Virus record (IMG/VR): IMGVR_UViG_3300030107_001340
Span: 1-53,718 of that record
DNA from: a virus
Reading direction: 5' to 3' (one strand)
DNA: 53,718 nucleotides
This document shows, in pieces, positions 1-7,261 of the stretch (its first letter is position 1; each line of letters begins with the position of its first letter). The position numbers and the translations under genes were made by a program. A model generated the notes under the pieces. That model was given only the letters and a program-made list of their open reading frames with translations, was not told the origin of the DNA and did no database searches.

Positions 1-51
1 TACGAGTACTTGTCTCTCATCCAGTTTTCAGCTTCTTCTTTTAGTTTGTTC
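1..51. repeat. Terminal direct repeat, left copy (circular overlap)
   Basis: These 51 bases are identical to the last 51 bases of the window (53668-53718). An exact overlap of this size is the usual signature of an assembly of a circular or circularly permuted genome. It is too short for the terminal repeats of T7-type podoviruses, which are normally above 100 bp. Closing the circle brings the MazG-like gene start (53687, equal to 20) directly downstream of the Rmf-like gene. Confidence 0.95.
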
Positions 52-234
52 ATTCATAAGCCTTTTATAATTGTCGCTATACGCAACGTCATAACCACGC
101 TGCCACTCTTTGTGCTGCATGGTGTGTGGCTTCATGGGATTAGCCGCAATAAAAAAGTGATCTCTCTTTTGATCACAAACTTTGAATGCATCGTAGCCTT
201 TATGGTACGCTTTATCTAGTAACTTGTTAGCCAT
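28..234 (-). CDS. Small ribosome-modulation-factor-like (Rmf/CrpP-like) protein
   Basis: This 68-aa protein resembles the Rmf/CrpP type of small basic protein. It has an AYHKGYDAF segment near the N terminus, a central NP, then a KEWQRGYDVAY segment, matching the AYxxGxxA...NP...WxxGWxxA layout of that family. Rmf dimerises 70S ribosomes in starved bacteria; a phage version could act on host ribosomes, but that is inference. The start at 234 was chosen because GGAG precedes it; a longer frame to 252 has no better site. Its ATG overlaps the end of the upstream membrane-protein gene, suggesting translational coupling. The assignment rests on pattern only. Confidence 0.6.
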   Translation of the reverse strand: MANKLLDKAYHKGYDAFKVCDQKRDHFFIAANPMKPHTMQHKEWQRGYDVAYSDNYKRLMNEQTKRRS

Positions 235-439
235 TATCTCCACCATCATCAAATAGTTTAAAGCTTACCTCTCTAATAATTGAACTAACAGTGTCAGGGA
301 AAAGTCCGGGCACTATAGCATGTATAATAGAAAAGACTATTGCAAATAATAAGTAAGGAATTAAACTAAGGGCAAACAAAAAATGTTTCCAATAAGACAT
401 TTTTACTTCATGTAAGTGTTCTTTAGTTCGCCCAAACAT
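227..439 (-). CDS. Small membrane protein, DUF6356-like
   Basis: This 70-aa protein has one long hydrophobic segment (about residues 18-45) between a charged N terminus (HLHEV) and an acidic tail. The pattern HxxxVxxSYxxHxxFAL...HAxxPGLFxxTxSS matches my memory of DUF6356, a one- or two-helix membrane family of alphaproteobacteria. The frame is open to 517, but the ATG at 439 is preceded by AAGGAG at good spacing, so this start is preferred; it overlaps the nrdB end by 17 bp. It follows nrdB in the leftward operon. Function unknown. Confidence 0.65.
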   Translation of the reverse strand: MFGRTKEHLHEVKMSYWKHFLFALSLIPYLLFAIVFSIIHAIVPGLFPDTVSSIIREVSFKLFDDGGDNG

Positions 440-1394
440 CTGACCAATCTCCTTGTAATGCACCTTTAGCATAGTCTGTAGCCCTGTTCTCAAAGAAGTT
501 TGTATGAGTAGGGGCATTAATCATAGTTTCAACCCAAGGTAGTGGGTTAGTTTTTACTTTGAATATACCTTTCATTCCCATAGATATAAGCCTACGGTCT
601 GCTATATATCTAATATATTCCTTAACTTCTGACGGACTGAGGCCATCAATTGCCCCCATCTTAAACGCAAGATCGACAAATTTATCTTCCAATTCAACCA
701 TCTTAGTTGCCGTCTTATAGATTTCTGATTTGGTTTTATCATTCCATATCTCTATGTTTTCTTCTACATAAGTTCTAAATAATTTAATCATACCCTCTGT
801 ATGTTGTGTTTCATCTACGATAGACCATGTAACTATCTGTCCCATGCCCTTCATCTTACCGTGTCTAGGAAAATTAAGTAACATAATAAAGCTACTAAAC
901 AACGCCAAGCCTTCAGTAAAAGCTGATATAGCTGCTATCTGTAAAGGTATAGGCAGTTTACCTGATGTTACGTTTGCCTTAAAGAACTCATGTTTGTCTC
1001 TCATAGCTGCGTACTCATTAAACTCATTATATGTACTTTCTGGCATACCTAATGACTCAATAAGGTGTGAGTAAGCAGCAACATGTAAAGCCTCACGAGA
1101 AGCAAATGATAGTAGCATCATCCTTAATTCAGGTTGTGAAAAGTTAGGTAAATAATTACTCACATAACCACTTGCAACATCTATATCTGACTGTGTAAAA
1201 AAACGAAAAATGTTTGTAAGAAAGTATTTTTCTTCTGTAGATAGTTTATCTTTCCAATCCTTTACATCTTCAATCATTGGCACTTCGGTATGCAGCCAGT
1301 GTGATTGCTCATGTTTTTTCCATGCGTCATATGCCCAAGGATAATGAAAAGGTTTAAAATAATCTCTCTCATCTTGTAATTTTAAGTTACTCAT
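423..1394 (-). CDS. nrdB: Ribonucleotide reductase class I, small (radical) subunit
   Basis: This 323-aa subunit houses the di-iron/tyrosyl-radical cofactor that starts reduction of NDPs to dNDPs with NrdA. The metal ligands are visible: D70 (FTQSD), E101 and H104 (REALH), E161 (FTEGL), and E195 and H198 (DETQH). Y108 lies four residues after H104, the position of the radical tyrosine in the classical enzyme, so a tyrosyl-radical form is expected. Length is normal for the family. It is separated from nrdA by a nuclease gene and a membrane-protein gene, all co-directional. It likely supplies dNTPs for phage replication. Confidence 0.95.
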   Translation of the reverse strand: MSNLKLQDERDYFKPFHYPWAYDAWKKHEQSHWLHTEVPMIEDVKDWKDKLSTEEKYFLTNIFRFFTQSDIDVASGYVSNYLPNFSQPELRMMLLSFASREALHVAAYSHLIESLGMPESTYNEFNEYAAMRDKHEFFKANVTSGKLPIPLQIAAISAFTEGLALFSSFIMLLNFPRHGKMKGMGQIVTWSIVDETQHTEGMIKLFRTYVEENIEIWNDKTKSEIYKTATKMVELEDKFVDLAFKMGAIDGLSPSEVKEYIRYIADRRLISMGMKGIFKVKTNPLPWVETMINAPTHTNFFENRATDYAKGALQGDWSDVWAN

Positions 1395-1683
1395 GTTCTC
1401 CCCCTGCTCCTCTGCCTAAACCCCCTGTAAATATTTGTGGTTTATCTTTTGCTAACTTAAAAGTTATAGCAGTTATAAATAGACCTGCTATTAATAATAT
1501 ATGTGCTATTGCAGATATGCCAAATACAACAAAAGATCCAACATAAATACTAAATATAATACACCACATCCATGCTAAAACCTGCATTATCATATGTCTA
1601 ACTGACATACTTGGTATATTACTTAGTGGGTTGTATCTATTGTCCATTATAGATGCCCAACAACTTCCTATGTACTTAATCAT
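1387..1683 (-). CDS. Small membrane protein between the RNR genes
   Basis: This 98-aa protein has an N-terminal cytosolic part with NRYNPLSNIP, two hydrophobic segments (about 30-55 and 57-78) and a Gly-rich acidic tail (GGLGRGAGGEHE). The motif order, including RHMIMQVLAWMWC, looks like a protein recurrent in marine phages, but no function is known to me. It overlaps the nrdB start by 8 bp, so it is translationally coupled to nrdB. It has no signal-peptide-like cleavage site. Confidence 0.75.
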   Translation of the reverse strand: MIKYIGSCWASIMDNRYNPLSNIPSMSVRHMIMQVLAWMWCIIFSIYVGSFVVFGISAIAHILLIAGLFITAITFKLAKDKPQIFTGGLGRGAGGEHE

Positions 1684-1686
1684 TTA

Positions 1687-2187
1687 TTACCACCCGGATA
1701 CTTTGTGTAAGTTATCTGGCACTGTTAGTTTATCTATAGGCTTGTTGTAACAATCTGCTTTTACTGTATAATTGTTATCTGGATCTACTTCACCCTTCTT
1801 CAAGAACTTACATGTTTCTTTGTAAACAGTGGGAGTATCATATCCTAAGATCCACCCAACACTCTGATCCTCTAGAACCCTACAGAAAACATAGTAATCA
1901 CAAGATTGTTTTGTATTAAACCTAGCAATAGAAACTTCGTAATAGTCTTTGGGAGTCACTGTAGTTTTCTTTGTTTTTACTTCTAGTAATACACCATTAG
2001 GTGACATCAAGTCGTGTTGATATGAGTTATCTAACTTACAGTCAAAATAATCCGCAACCATTACTTCACCAAGAAAACCTATGACATTCCCCTTTCCTCG
2101 TGTAATTGAATTGTTTAGTACACCCAGTTCCTTTGCTTTTGCATGAGCATAAGAACGCATCTTATCTGTAATAGGTACTTCAATCAT
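1687..2187 (-). CDS. Putative PD-(D/E)XK nuclease
   Basis: This 166-aa protein has the restriction-endonuclease-like signature: GFLGE with E41, then HDL with D59, and LLEVKTKK with E69 and K71. These give the E-D-ExK set of the PD-(D/E)XK core. The C-terminal half is not recognisable. It lies between nrdA and the membrane protein inside the RNR operon. It could process phage DNA or degrade host DNA to feed the RNR pathway; that role is inferred from position only. Confidence 0.7.
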   Translation of the reverse strand: MIEVPITDKMRSYAHAKAKELGVLNNSITRGKGNVIGFLGEVMVADYFDCKLDNSYQHDLMSPNGVLLEVKTKKTTVTPKDYYEVSIARFNTKQSCDYYVFCRVLEDQSVGWILGYDTPTVYKETCKFLKKGEVDPDNNYTVKADCYNKPIDKLTVPDNLHKVSGW

Positions 2188-2193
2188 ATTGAT

Positions 2194-3981
2194 CTATCCT
2201 TCACAAGCTAAACATTCTTCACCAGAAGCAAGTGCTTCCATACTAAGTTCATCTATAATCTGCCTCTCAATCTTACGACTTACCTTATCGGCCTTACCAA
2301 TCTTTTCTGATCTACAGTAGTACATTGTCTTCAAACCTTTCTTCCATGCCATAAAGTGTACAGCATGTAGATACTTGATGTCAACATCAGGTCTGAAGAA
2401 AACATTGAGAGATTGTGACTGATCTATATACTGCTGCCTATCCGCTGCATGTTCAATCACCCACCGTTGATCTATCTCCATAGCAGTCTTGAACACTTCT
2501 TTTTCATTTGGCTCAAGACAACGTAAGTGCTGAACAGATCCATCATTAGCTATAACACTTGACCAAATACGATCATAATTTAGTTTGCTATCTTTCTCAC
2601 ACTTTTCTTTAATTAGTTTATCTAAGAACTTGTTTTTGTTTAGAAAGGAACCACTAAGCGTATCTTGGCGATAGGCATTGGCTCTCCAAGGTTCAATTGA
2701 TGGTGACGTATTTCCCATAATAATTGAACTTGAAGCATTGGGTGCAATTGCCATAACGTGACTGCAACGTAATCCTGTCCCTGTTGCGTCAGGTGCTTCT
2801 CCTCTAAGAACTGCCAAGCTTCTGTTAGCATGATTGAGTTCTTTTCGTATATGCTTAAACATTCGCATGTTGATTGACTTAGCCATTGCTGATTCAAATG
2901 GAATGTTCTTGCCTTGTAGATATGCATGAAATCCCAATGCTCCAACACCGACTGACCTTTCACGCATGGCGGAAAACTTAGCACGACTAATGCTATTGGG
3001 AGCATCTTGAATAAACGATTGAAGAACATTGTCTAGCATCTCTAATGTGTCTACAAGAAAATATTTATCTTTTGACCACTCATCATAATATTCTAAATTA
3101 ACAGAAGACAAACAGCAAACGGCAGTCCTGTCAAAAGATGTAGGAAGAATAATCTCTGAGCAAAGATTAGATTGATTTATCTTTAAACCTTGTTGTTTTA
3201 ACCATGATGGCATCTCAGCGTTAGACTTATCTACAAAATGTAAATAAGGCTCCCCTGTTTGCATACGCATTTCAAGTATGCGCTGCCATAATTCTTTGGC
3301 ACTTACTACATCACGTACTTTACTACTATGAGGATCAACCAGATCCCACGAGTCATCTGAGTATGGATTAACCATAGCGTGTTCTAGTATACCCATAAAC
3401 TCATCAGTGATGTTAATACCATGATGCATGTTTAAGCATCTAAAATTTTGATCCCCAGTAGGTTTCCGCATCTCCAGAAACAAAAGAATATCAGGATGGC
3501 TAATGTCAAGGTAAGCGGCATAGCTACCACGCCTAGTGCTGCCTTGCCTGTACGCCAAGCTAGATGCATCATAAATTTTAAGATGTGGCATAACTCCTGT
3601 AGACTTATCGTCACTAGACCTAATACCAAAGCCAATGCCAACACCACCGCCCAACATACTGAGCCAATTAGTTTCACTAAGATTATCAACTAAGCCCTTT
3701 GAACTATCATGTATATAATTAAGATAGCAAGAAATAGGAAGGCCACCCCGTGAACGCCCGTACGATAGAATAGGTGTTGAATAAGATAACCAGTGTTTTG
3801 AAGAATATTCATAAAGTCTTTGAGCATGTTCTTGATTAGAAGCAAAATGTTTGGAAACATAGGCAAACCTTTCTTGCGGAGACAACTCTCTTTCCATCAT
3901 GTATGATTCTTTAAGACGTGCTATACCTAGCTCGTCAAAAAGATCATCTCTCTCTGGTGAGATCGTTATATCATAGGTCAT
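2194..3981 (-). CDS. nrdA: Ribonucleotide reductase class I, large (catalytic) subunit
   Basis: This 595-aa subunit has the active-site set of NrdA: C85 (ISCYL), N272-C274-E276 (NLCSE), a second redox cysteine at C289/C290, the radical-transfer tyrosines Y554-Y555 (TMYYC) and a C-terminal CLAC pair (C590, C593) that shuttles electrons to the active site. It begins directly with catalytic-domain sequence and lacks the roughly 90-residue N-terminal ATP-cone, so it should escape dATP feedback inhibition (inference from known enzymes). It is the first RNR gene in the leftward operon and pairs with NrdB at 423-1394. Confidence 0.95.
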   Translation of the reverse strand: MTYDITISPERDDLFDELGIARLKESYMMERELSPQERFAYVSKHFASNQEHAQRLYEYSSKHWLSYSTPILSYGRSRGGLPISCYLNYIHDSSKGLVDNLSETNWLSMLGGGVGIGFGIRSSDDKSTGVMPHLKIYDASSLAYRQGSTRRGSYAAYLDISHPDILLFLEMRKPTGDQNFRCLNMHHGINITDEFMGILEHAMVNPYSDDSWDLVDPHSSKVRDVVSAKELWQRILEMRMQTGEPYLHFVDKSNAEMPSWLKQQGLKINQSNLCSEIILPTSFDRTAVCCLSSVNLEYYDEWSKDKYFLVDTLEMLDNVLQSFIQDAPNSISRAKFSAMRERSVGVGALGFHAYLQGKNIPFESAMAKSINMRMFKHIRKELNHANRSLAVLRGEAPDATGTGLRCSHVMAIAPNASSSIIMGNTSPSIEPWRANAYRQDTLSGSFLNKNKFLDKLIKEKCEKDSKLNYDRIWSSVIANDGSVQHLRCLEPNEKEVFKTAMEIDQRWVIEHAADRQQYIDQSQSLNVFFRPDVDIKYLHAVHFMAWKKGLKTMYYCRSEKIGKADKVSRKIERQIIDELSMEALASGEECLACEG

Positions 3982-3987
3982 TTATTC

Positions 3988-4146
3988 TTACTCCTGAAGA
4001 GATTTAATGTTTAAAATGTAAACGCCATCTATGTCATACAAGTATTCTTGTAAACTCTCTTTTATTTCTTCTGCTACATTCTGATCAGAGGGTACGCAAT
4101 ATGCATTAGGATCTATCTCAAGAGTTAAGAATATTTTAACTTTCAT
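3988..4146 (-). CDS. Small conserved phage protein (52 aa)
   Basis: The protein begins MKVKIFLTLEIDPNAYCVPS and contains YDIDGVYI near the end. This compact layout (MKVK-hydrophobic-DP...P...VxEEIxxxxxxYxYDIDG) recurs in marine phages next to DUF3310 genes, from memory. It overlaps the DUF3310 gene stop by 4 bp and ends just before nrdA. Function unknown; a small alpha/beta fold is likely. Confidence 0.75.
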   Translation of the reverse strand: MKVKIFLTLEIDPNAYCVPSDQNVAEEIKESLQEYLYDIDGVYILNIKSLQE

Positions 4147-4397
4147 TTATATATCTCAATAAGTTTACTGAGATACCACTGTGCCTTTAACAAGTCCTCT
4201 TTCTTGTTCTTATATTCATATCTCCACATATATTTTAGAATGTTGCCTTGAAGATAGAACTTAAACCCATCTCCAAGAGCCGCTTCAATAGCAGTGATAC
4301 ATTCTATGCCATGTTTGTTATAATGTGGGGGATGGTCAACAGCAAGCATTTCACGTTTATGTTCTTCTTCTCGTATAATCTTGCCATAATCAGTCAT
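4143..4397 (-). CDS. DUF3310 (SaV-like) protein
   Basis: This 84-aa protein contains the family core: DHPPHYNKHGIECITAIEA, followed by FYLQGNILKYMWRYEYK and a final alpha-helix with LLKAQWYLSKLIE. DUF3310 proteins are common in phages near nucleotide-metabolism genes; their biochemical activity is not established. Start and stop overlap both neighbours (ATGA-type junctions), placing it firmly in the nrd operon. Confidence 0.9.
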   Translation of the reverse strand: MTDYGKIIREEEHKREMLAVDHPPHYNKHGIECITAIEAALGDGFKFYLQGNILKYMWRYEYKNKKEDLLKAQWYLSKLIEIYK

Positions 4398-4774
4398 TAT
4401 GCGTTTCCTTTAGTTTTAGTTCCAAAGTTTAAACGTATTATATTGTCACCCTCTGATGAGAACGAGCGAGGTTGTGTGTCTTCTACAATATTTTCTAAGT
4501 CTTGTCCATCTATATTTTGACTAACGTAATCAGAAACAAAGTTTCTAAAATCCTCATCTTCTTCCATCATAGGCACGGTAGAACAGAGCATTTTACAGAA
4601 ATGCATCATGTCACTATAACTTTCTTCGGTCATATTTACATTACTGCTATTAAGAATAGTAATGTTAACGTCACCTGTCCACGCACCCTCCTCTGTTTCG
4701 GGGCGTATTCTTATTATAAAATCATTAGGTTGAAAATCAAAAAGTTTTAAGTCTAGATCATCATTGTCATTCAT
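4397..4774 (-). CDS. Hypothetical acidic protein
   Basis: This 125-aa protein is rich in Asp/Glu/Asn, with no recognised family. The central segment has SYSDMMHFCKMLCSTVP; the C terminus is more basic (FGTKTKGNA). It overlaps the endonuclease I-like gene by 4 bp and abuts the DUF3310 gene, so it is translated in the same operon. No membrane segment or zinc motif is seen. Confidence 0.7.
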   Translation of the reverse strand: MNDNDDLDLKLFDFQPNDFIIRIRPETEEGAWTGDVNITILNSSNVNMTEESYSDMMHFCKMLCSTVPMMEEDEDFRNFVSDYVSQNIDGQDLENIVEDTQPRSFSSEGDNIIRLNFGTKTKGNA

Positions 4775-5232
4775 TCGTATCTCCTTTTAATTTTAGTCCC
4801 ACTAAACTTAATAAACTTTTGATGTTTGTTCTTACCTCTTTCAAGTAACCAATCTTCGGGAATAATTCTATCATAAAATCTAAAGCCATAACGATAGCAC
4901 CACTCACCATAGGTAGACTTGGCTCCTTTTCTTAACTTACGTCTACTGTTTTCAAAAACAAAACGTATGTCAAGTTTTGGATGTTGCTTCTGCACAGAAA
5001 GATGCTTACGTCTGTCAGCAGCAGTAAACATTCCTTTTGTTTCAATGATTATACCGTTGGGCAGCACAAAGTCTGGTGTGTAAGTTCTATAGGCAAGGTC
5101 TTCCCATTCAATCTTAACAGCTTCATAAAGATATTTAATATCTTTTTCTTTTAAAGCTTCTGCAACCTTATACTCTAGACCACTACGATATCCATACTTA
5201 CGTGCTGCCCGAAATTGTTTGTGATTTAGCAA
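4771..5232 (-). CDS. T7 endonuclease I-like Holliday-junction resolvase
   Basis: This 153-aa protein has catalytic residues in the T7 gp3 arrangement: E20 (RSGLE), D54 (YTPDF), E64 and K66 (IIETKG); T7 gp3 uses E20, D55, E65 and K67. The rest is basic, as expected for a four-way-junction-binding enzyme. It should resolve branched replication and recombination intermediates before packaging and may help break down host DNA. It sits next to a small coiled-coil protein and the exonuclease in the recombination module. Confidence 0.9.
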   Translation of the reverse strand: MLNHKQFRAARKYGYRSGLEYKVAEALKEKDIKYLYEAVKIEWEDLAYRTYTPDFVLPNGIIIETKGMFTAADRRKHLSVQKQHPKLDIRFVFENSRRKLRKGAKSTYGEWCYRYGFRFYDRIIPEDWLLERGKNKHQKFIKFSGTKIKRRYE

Positions 5233-5234
5233 AA

Positions 5235-5462
5235 CTAATTTAGGTTTCTCCAGTAATATTTATAACCCGGAATATTTAAAGAACCGTACCCCAGATCTCT
5301 ATATTCTTGACGCACACGTTCCTCTGCATCTCGCAGTGCCTCTCGTGCTGAATTTAAGTTGGCATATTTAAGTTCGTTGTATTGTTTCTTTAATTCACGG
5401 ATATGTTCTTCTGCTTGTTTAATCTCTTCAGCAAGAGCATCAAGAGAAATATTGTCAGACAT
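5235..5462 (-). CDS. Small coiled-coil protein
   Basis: This 75-aa protein is nearly all helix, with heptad-like Leu/Ile spacing over residues 8-55 and a tail rich in Tyr and Trp (PGYKYYWRNLN). No family is recognised. It lies between the exonuclease and the endonuclease I gene with 2-5 bp gaps, so co-translation is likely. It could be an accessory subunit for either nuclease (inference). Confidence 0.65.
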   Translation of the reverse strand: MSDNISLDALAEEIKQAEEHIRELKKQYNELKYANLNSAREALRDAEERVRQEYRDLGYGSLNIPGYKYYWRNLN

Positions 5463-5467
5463 TTTTT

Positions 5468-6319
5468 CTACTCCTCGATATGTACATACTGAACAGTTCT
5501 AGGTTCCTTTGCTTTAGATACGACTGAGGGAACCTCTTTTAGATTAGGCCAGCAATCAAATCTGAAAGAACAAAACTTACAGTTACTATTCAGTATCTTA
5601 TTACCTGTCGGCTTTCCTCTAAATAATTCTAGTTCAGGCTCAAAGCAGCGTTCAAATTTATTTTGTTTAATTTTATTAGCTGCATTGTTTATATTGGAAA
5701 CCTCTTGATCAATGTCAATACCTTCAGCAGGTAAATATTTAAACTGGCCTGTAGCTTTATTAACTACCCACCATCCACCCGCTTCTTTACCAGAAGCTTT
5801 GGCATATCCTGCAAGTTGACCAACATAACCAAACCCATCATGTTCTTTTAAAGAACTATATGTTTTAAACTTATTATCGTAAGACCATTTAGATGCAGAT
5901 TTAATATCATCTACACGATCATTAATGACAATATCATAAGTCCCATTAATGTTAGTGTTTTCATCTAACTCTAATGTTACCTCCTTTGAATCTTCGTAAT
6001 CTACTTCTGCTTCTTTTAACAACCCTTTGAATACAGCTTCAACTATATCTCCAAGCATCATATTCATTACAAAGGTGTTGGGTGGGGGTAATGCCTTCTC
6101 TGGTTTATTTTTCTCGTACCACAGTTGACAAGTAGGGCGTCCAACATTGGACATTCTAAGTCTAAACTTATTCCTCTTATTCCCCCCACCAAACTGACGT
6201 TGCAATGCTTTGGACACATCAGTGGCTATTTGATTTATTGTGTCCTCTGACATGGTGGACTCACCCTTACAGGCTTTCTCCATGTATGCATGTAACGCCA
6301 GTTCAGCAGGATGGTGCAT
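5468..6319 (-). CDS. PD-(D/E)XK exonuclease with Fe-S-type cysteines (Cas4/RecB-like)
   Basis: This 283-aa protein has a nuclease core with D129 (GTYDI), D138-x-K140 (VDDIKSASK) and the helix GQLAGYA (Q168), as in RecB/Cas4-type nucleases. One cysteine at C64 and three near the C terminus (C247, C250, C256; NCKFCSFRFDC) form the split iron-sulphur staple typical of Cas4 and AddB. It likely resects DNA ends for phage recombination. ATG overlaps the upstream gene stop (TAATG). An imperfect copy of the dispersed inverted repeat occurs in its coding sequence near 6138. Confidence 0.85.
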   Translation of the reverse strand: MHHPAELALHAYMEKACKGESTMSEDTINQIATDVSKALQRQFGGGNKRNKFRLRMSNVGRPTCQLWYEKNKPEKALPPPNTFVMNMMLGDIVEAVFKGLLKEAEVDYEDSKEVTLELDENTNINGTYDIVINDRVDDIKSASKWSYDNKFKTYSSLKEHDGFGYVGQLAGYAKASGKEAGGWWVVNKATGQFKYLPAEGIDIDQEVSNINNAANKIKQNKFERCFEPELELFRGKPTGNKILNSNCKFCSFRFDCWPNLKEVPSVVSKAKEPRTVQYVHIEE

Positions 6320-7221
6320 TATGCAGTCTCCAAATCCACTTCAATATCTACAATCTCAGACGCATCGAATGGAGATTCCTCTTTATGCAAATGCTGCCTC
6401 TCATCCCACTCACCTAAAATATATTTATTGTAGTTTTCTACCCACGCCAAGAAGTCAGCAAACATATCGTGATCATTCTTGGTTATCTCAAGCTTGTTTG
6501 TAATATTGAGATTGGTGATAGGCACATAGAACACCTGACCCGAGGGAATAGTACGTGACTCTGTAGTAGAAGTAAACACATGCTGCAATGGCATGAGTTG
6601 CATCTTGGCAAGTTTATTAAACACACTGCTTACATTTTTAAATGCGTCACGATTATCTATTTCCCAAATGAATGGCGTTTCATCTACGTCTACTGACTCG
6701 CCACTCTCATCCACTGCATTAACTAATTTTACTGTACCAAACACAACCCTTGTTCTCCTGATTGATTTGATAAGATCTTTAGTTGAGTCAGGAAGATTAT
6801 TAAAGTCTTCAATCCAACCCGCTGGCTTACCACAATTGAAACCACCATCATTATCCTTCAGATCTATATTAAGATCATCCGCCATTACAGTTTTAATGAA
6901 ACGATTAGATGTATCACCTGTGCCTCTTACAAATCTCTTATACATAAACCTTGTAAGGTATGGTCTTACTTCTATAGATGCTCCATAGTAAGTAGCACCA
7001 TTGGGAATTTCTAACTTATAAGTTCCACCACTTACAACTTCAGCTTTTACTGTCTTACCATTTATCTCAGTCTCTCCCATGATAGGAGTATGACTAACTC
7101 TAAGTCTTGCCAGAGTGCTTGATGATTTCTTTTCGCCTCTAGCTTCATTAGCTATGCCCGACATCTTAGCCATAGCTGCATAGTTGTTTGTGTCAATCGT
7201 TGTTACTTCAGTGCTTTCCAT
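6319..7221 (-). CDS. Putative single-stranded DNA-binding protein
   Basis: This 300-aa protein lies directly after DNA polymerase and before the exonuclease, the place of the gp2.5-type SSB in many podoviruses. It is predicted to be rich in beta strands and ends in a strongly acidic tail (DASEIVDIEVDLETA), as SSBs do to contact replication partners. No direct family motif is recognised, so the role rests on position and tail. Its start has AAGGAG upstream. Confidence 0.55.
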   Translation of the reverse strand: MESTEVTTIDTNNYAAMAKMSGIANEARGEKKSSSTLARLRVSHTPIMGETEINGKTVKAEVVSGGTYKLEIPNGATYYGASIEVRPYLTRFMYKRFVRGTGDTSNRFIKTVMADDLNIDLKDNDGGFNCGKPAGWIEDFNNLPDSTKDLIKSIRRTRVVFGTVKLVNAVDESGESVDVDETPFIWEIDNRDAFKNVSSVFNKLAKMQLMPLQHVFTSTTESRTIPSGQVFYVPITNLNITNKLEITKNDHDMFADFLAWVENYNKYILGEWDERQHLHKEESPFDASEIVDIEVDLETA

Positions 7222-7261
7222 ATATGAACTCCTTATGCGTCAAAAAAGATGCATAGTTTTA

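Noticed and set aside
6138-6153. Ninth copy of the dispersed inverted repeat (CGTCCAACATTGGACA)
   Set aside because: Two mismatches, inside the exonuclease coding region far from any gene start, and far from the other copies; probably coincidental.
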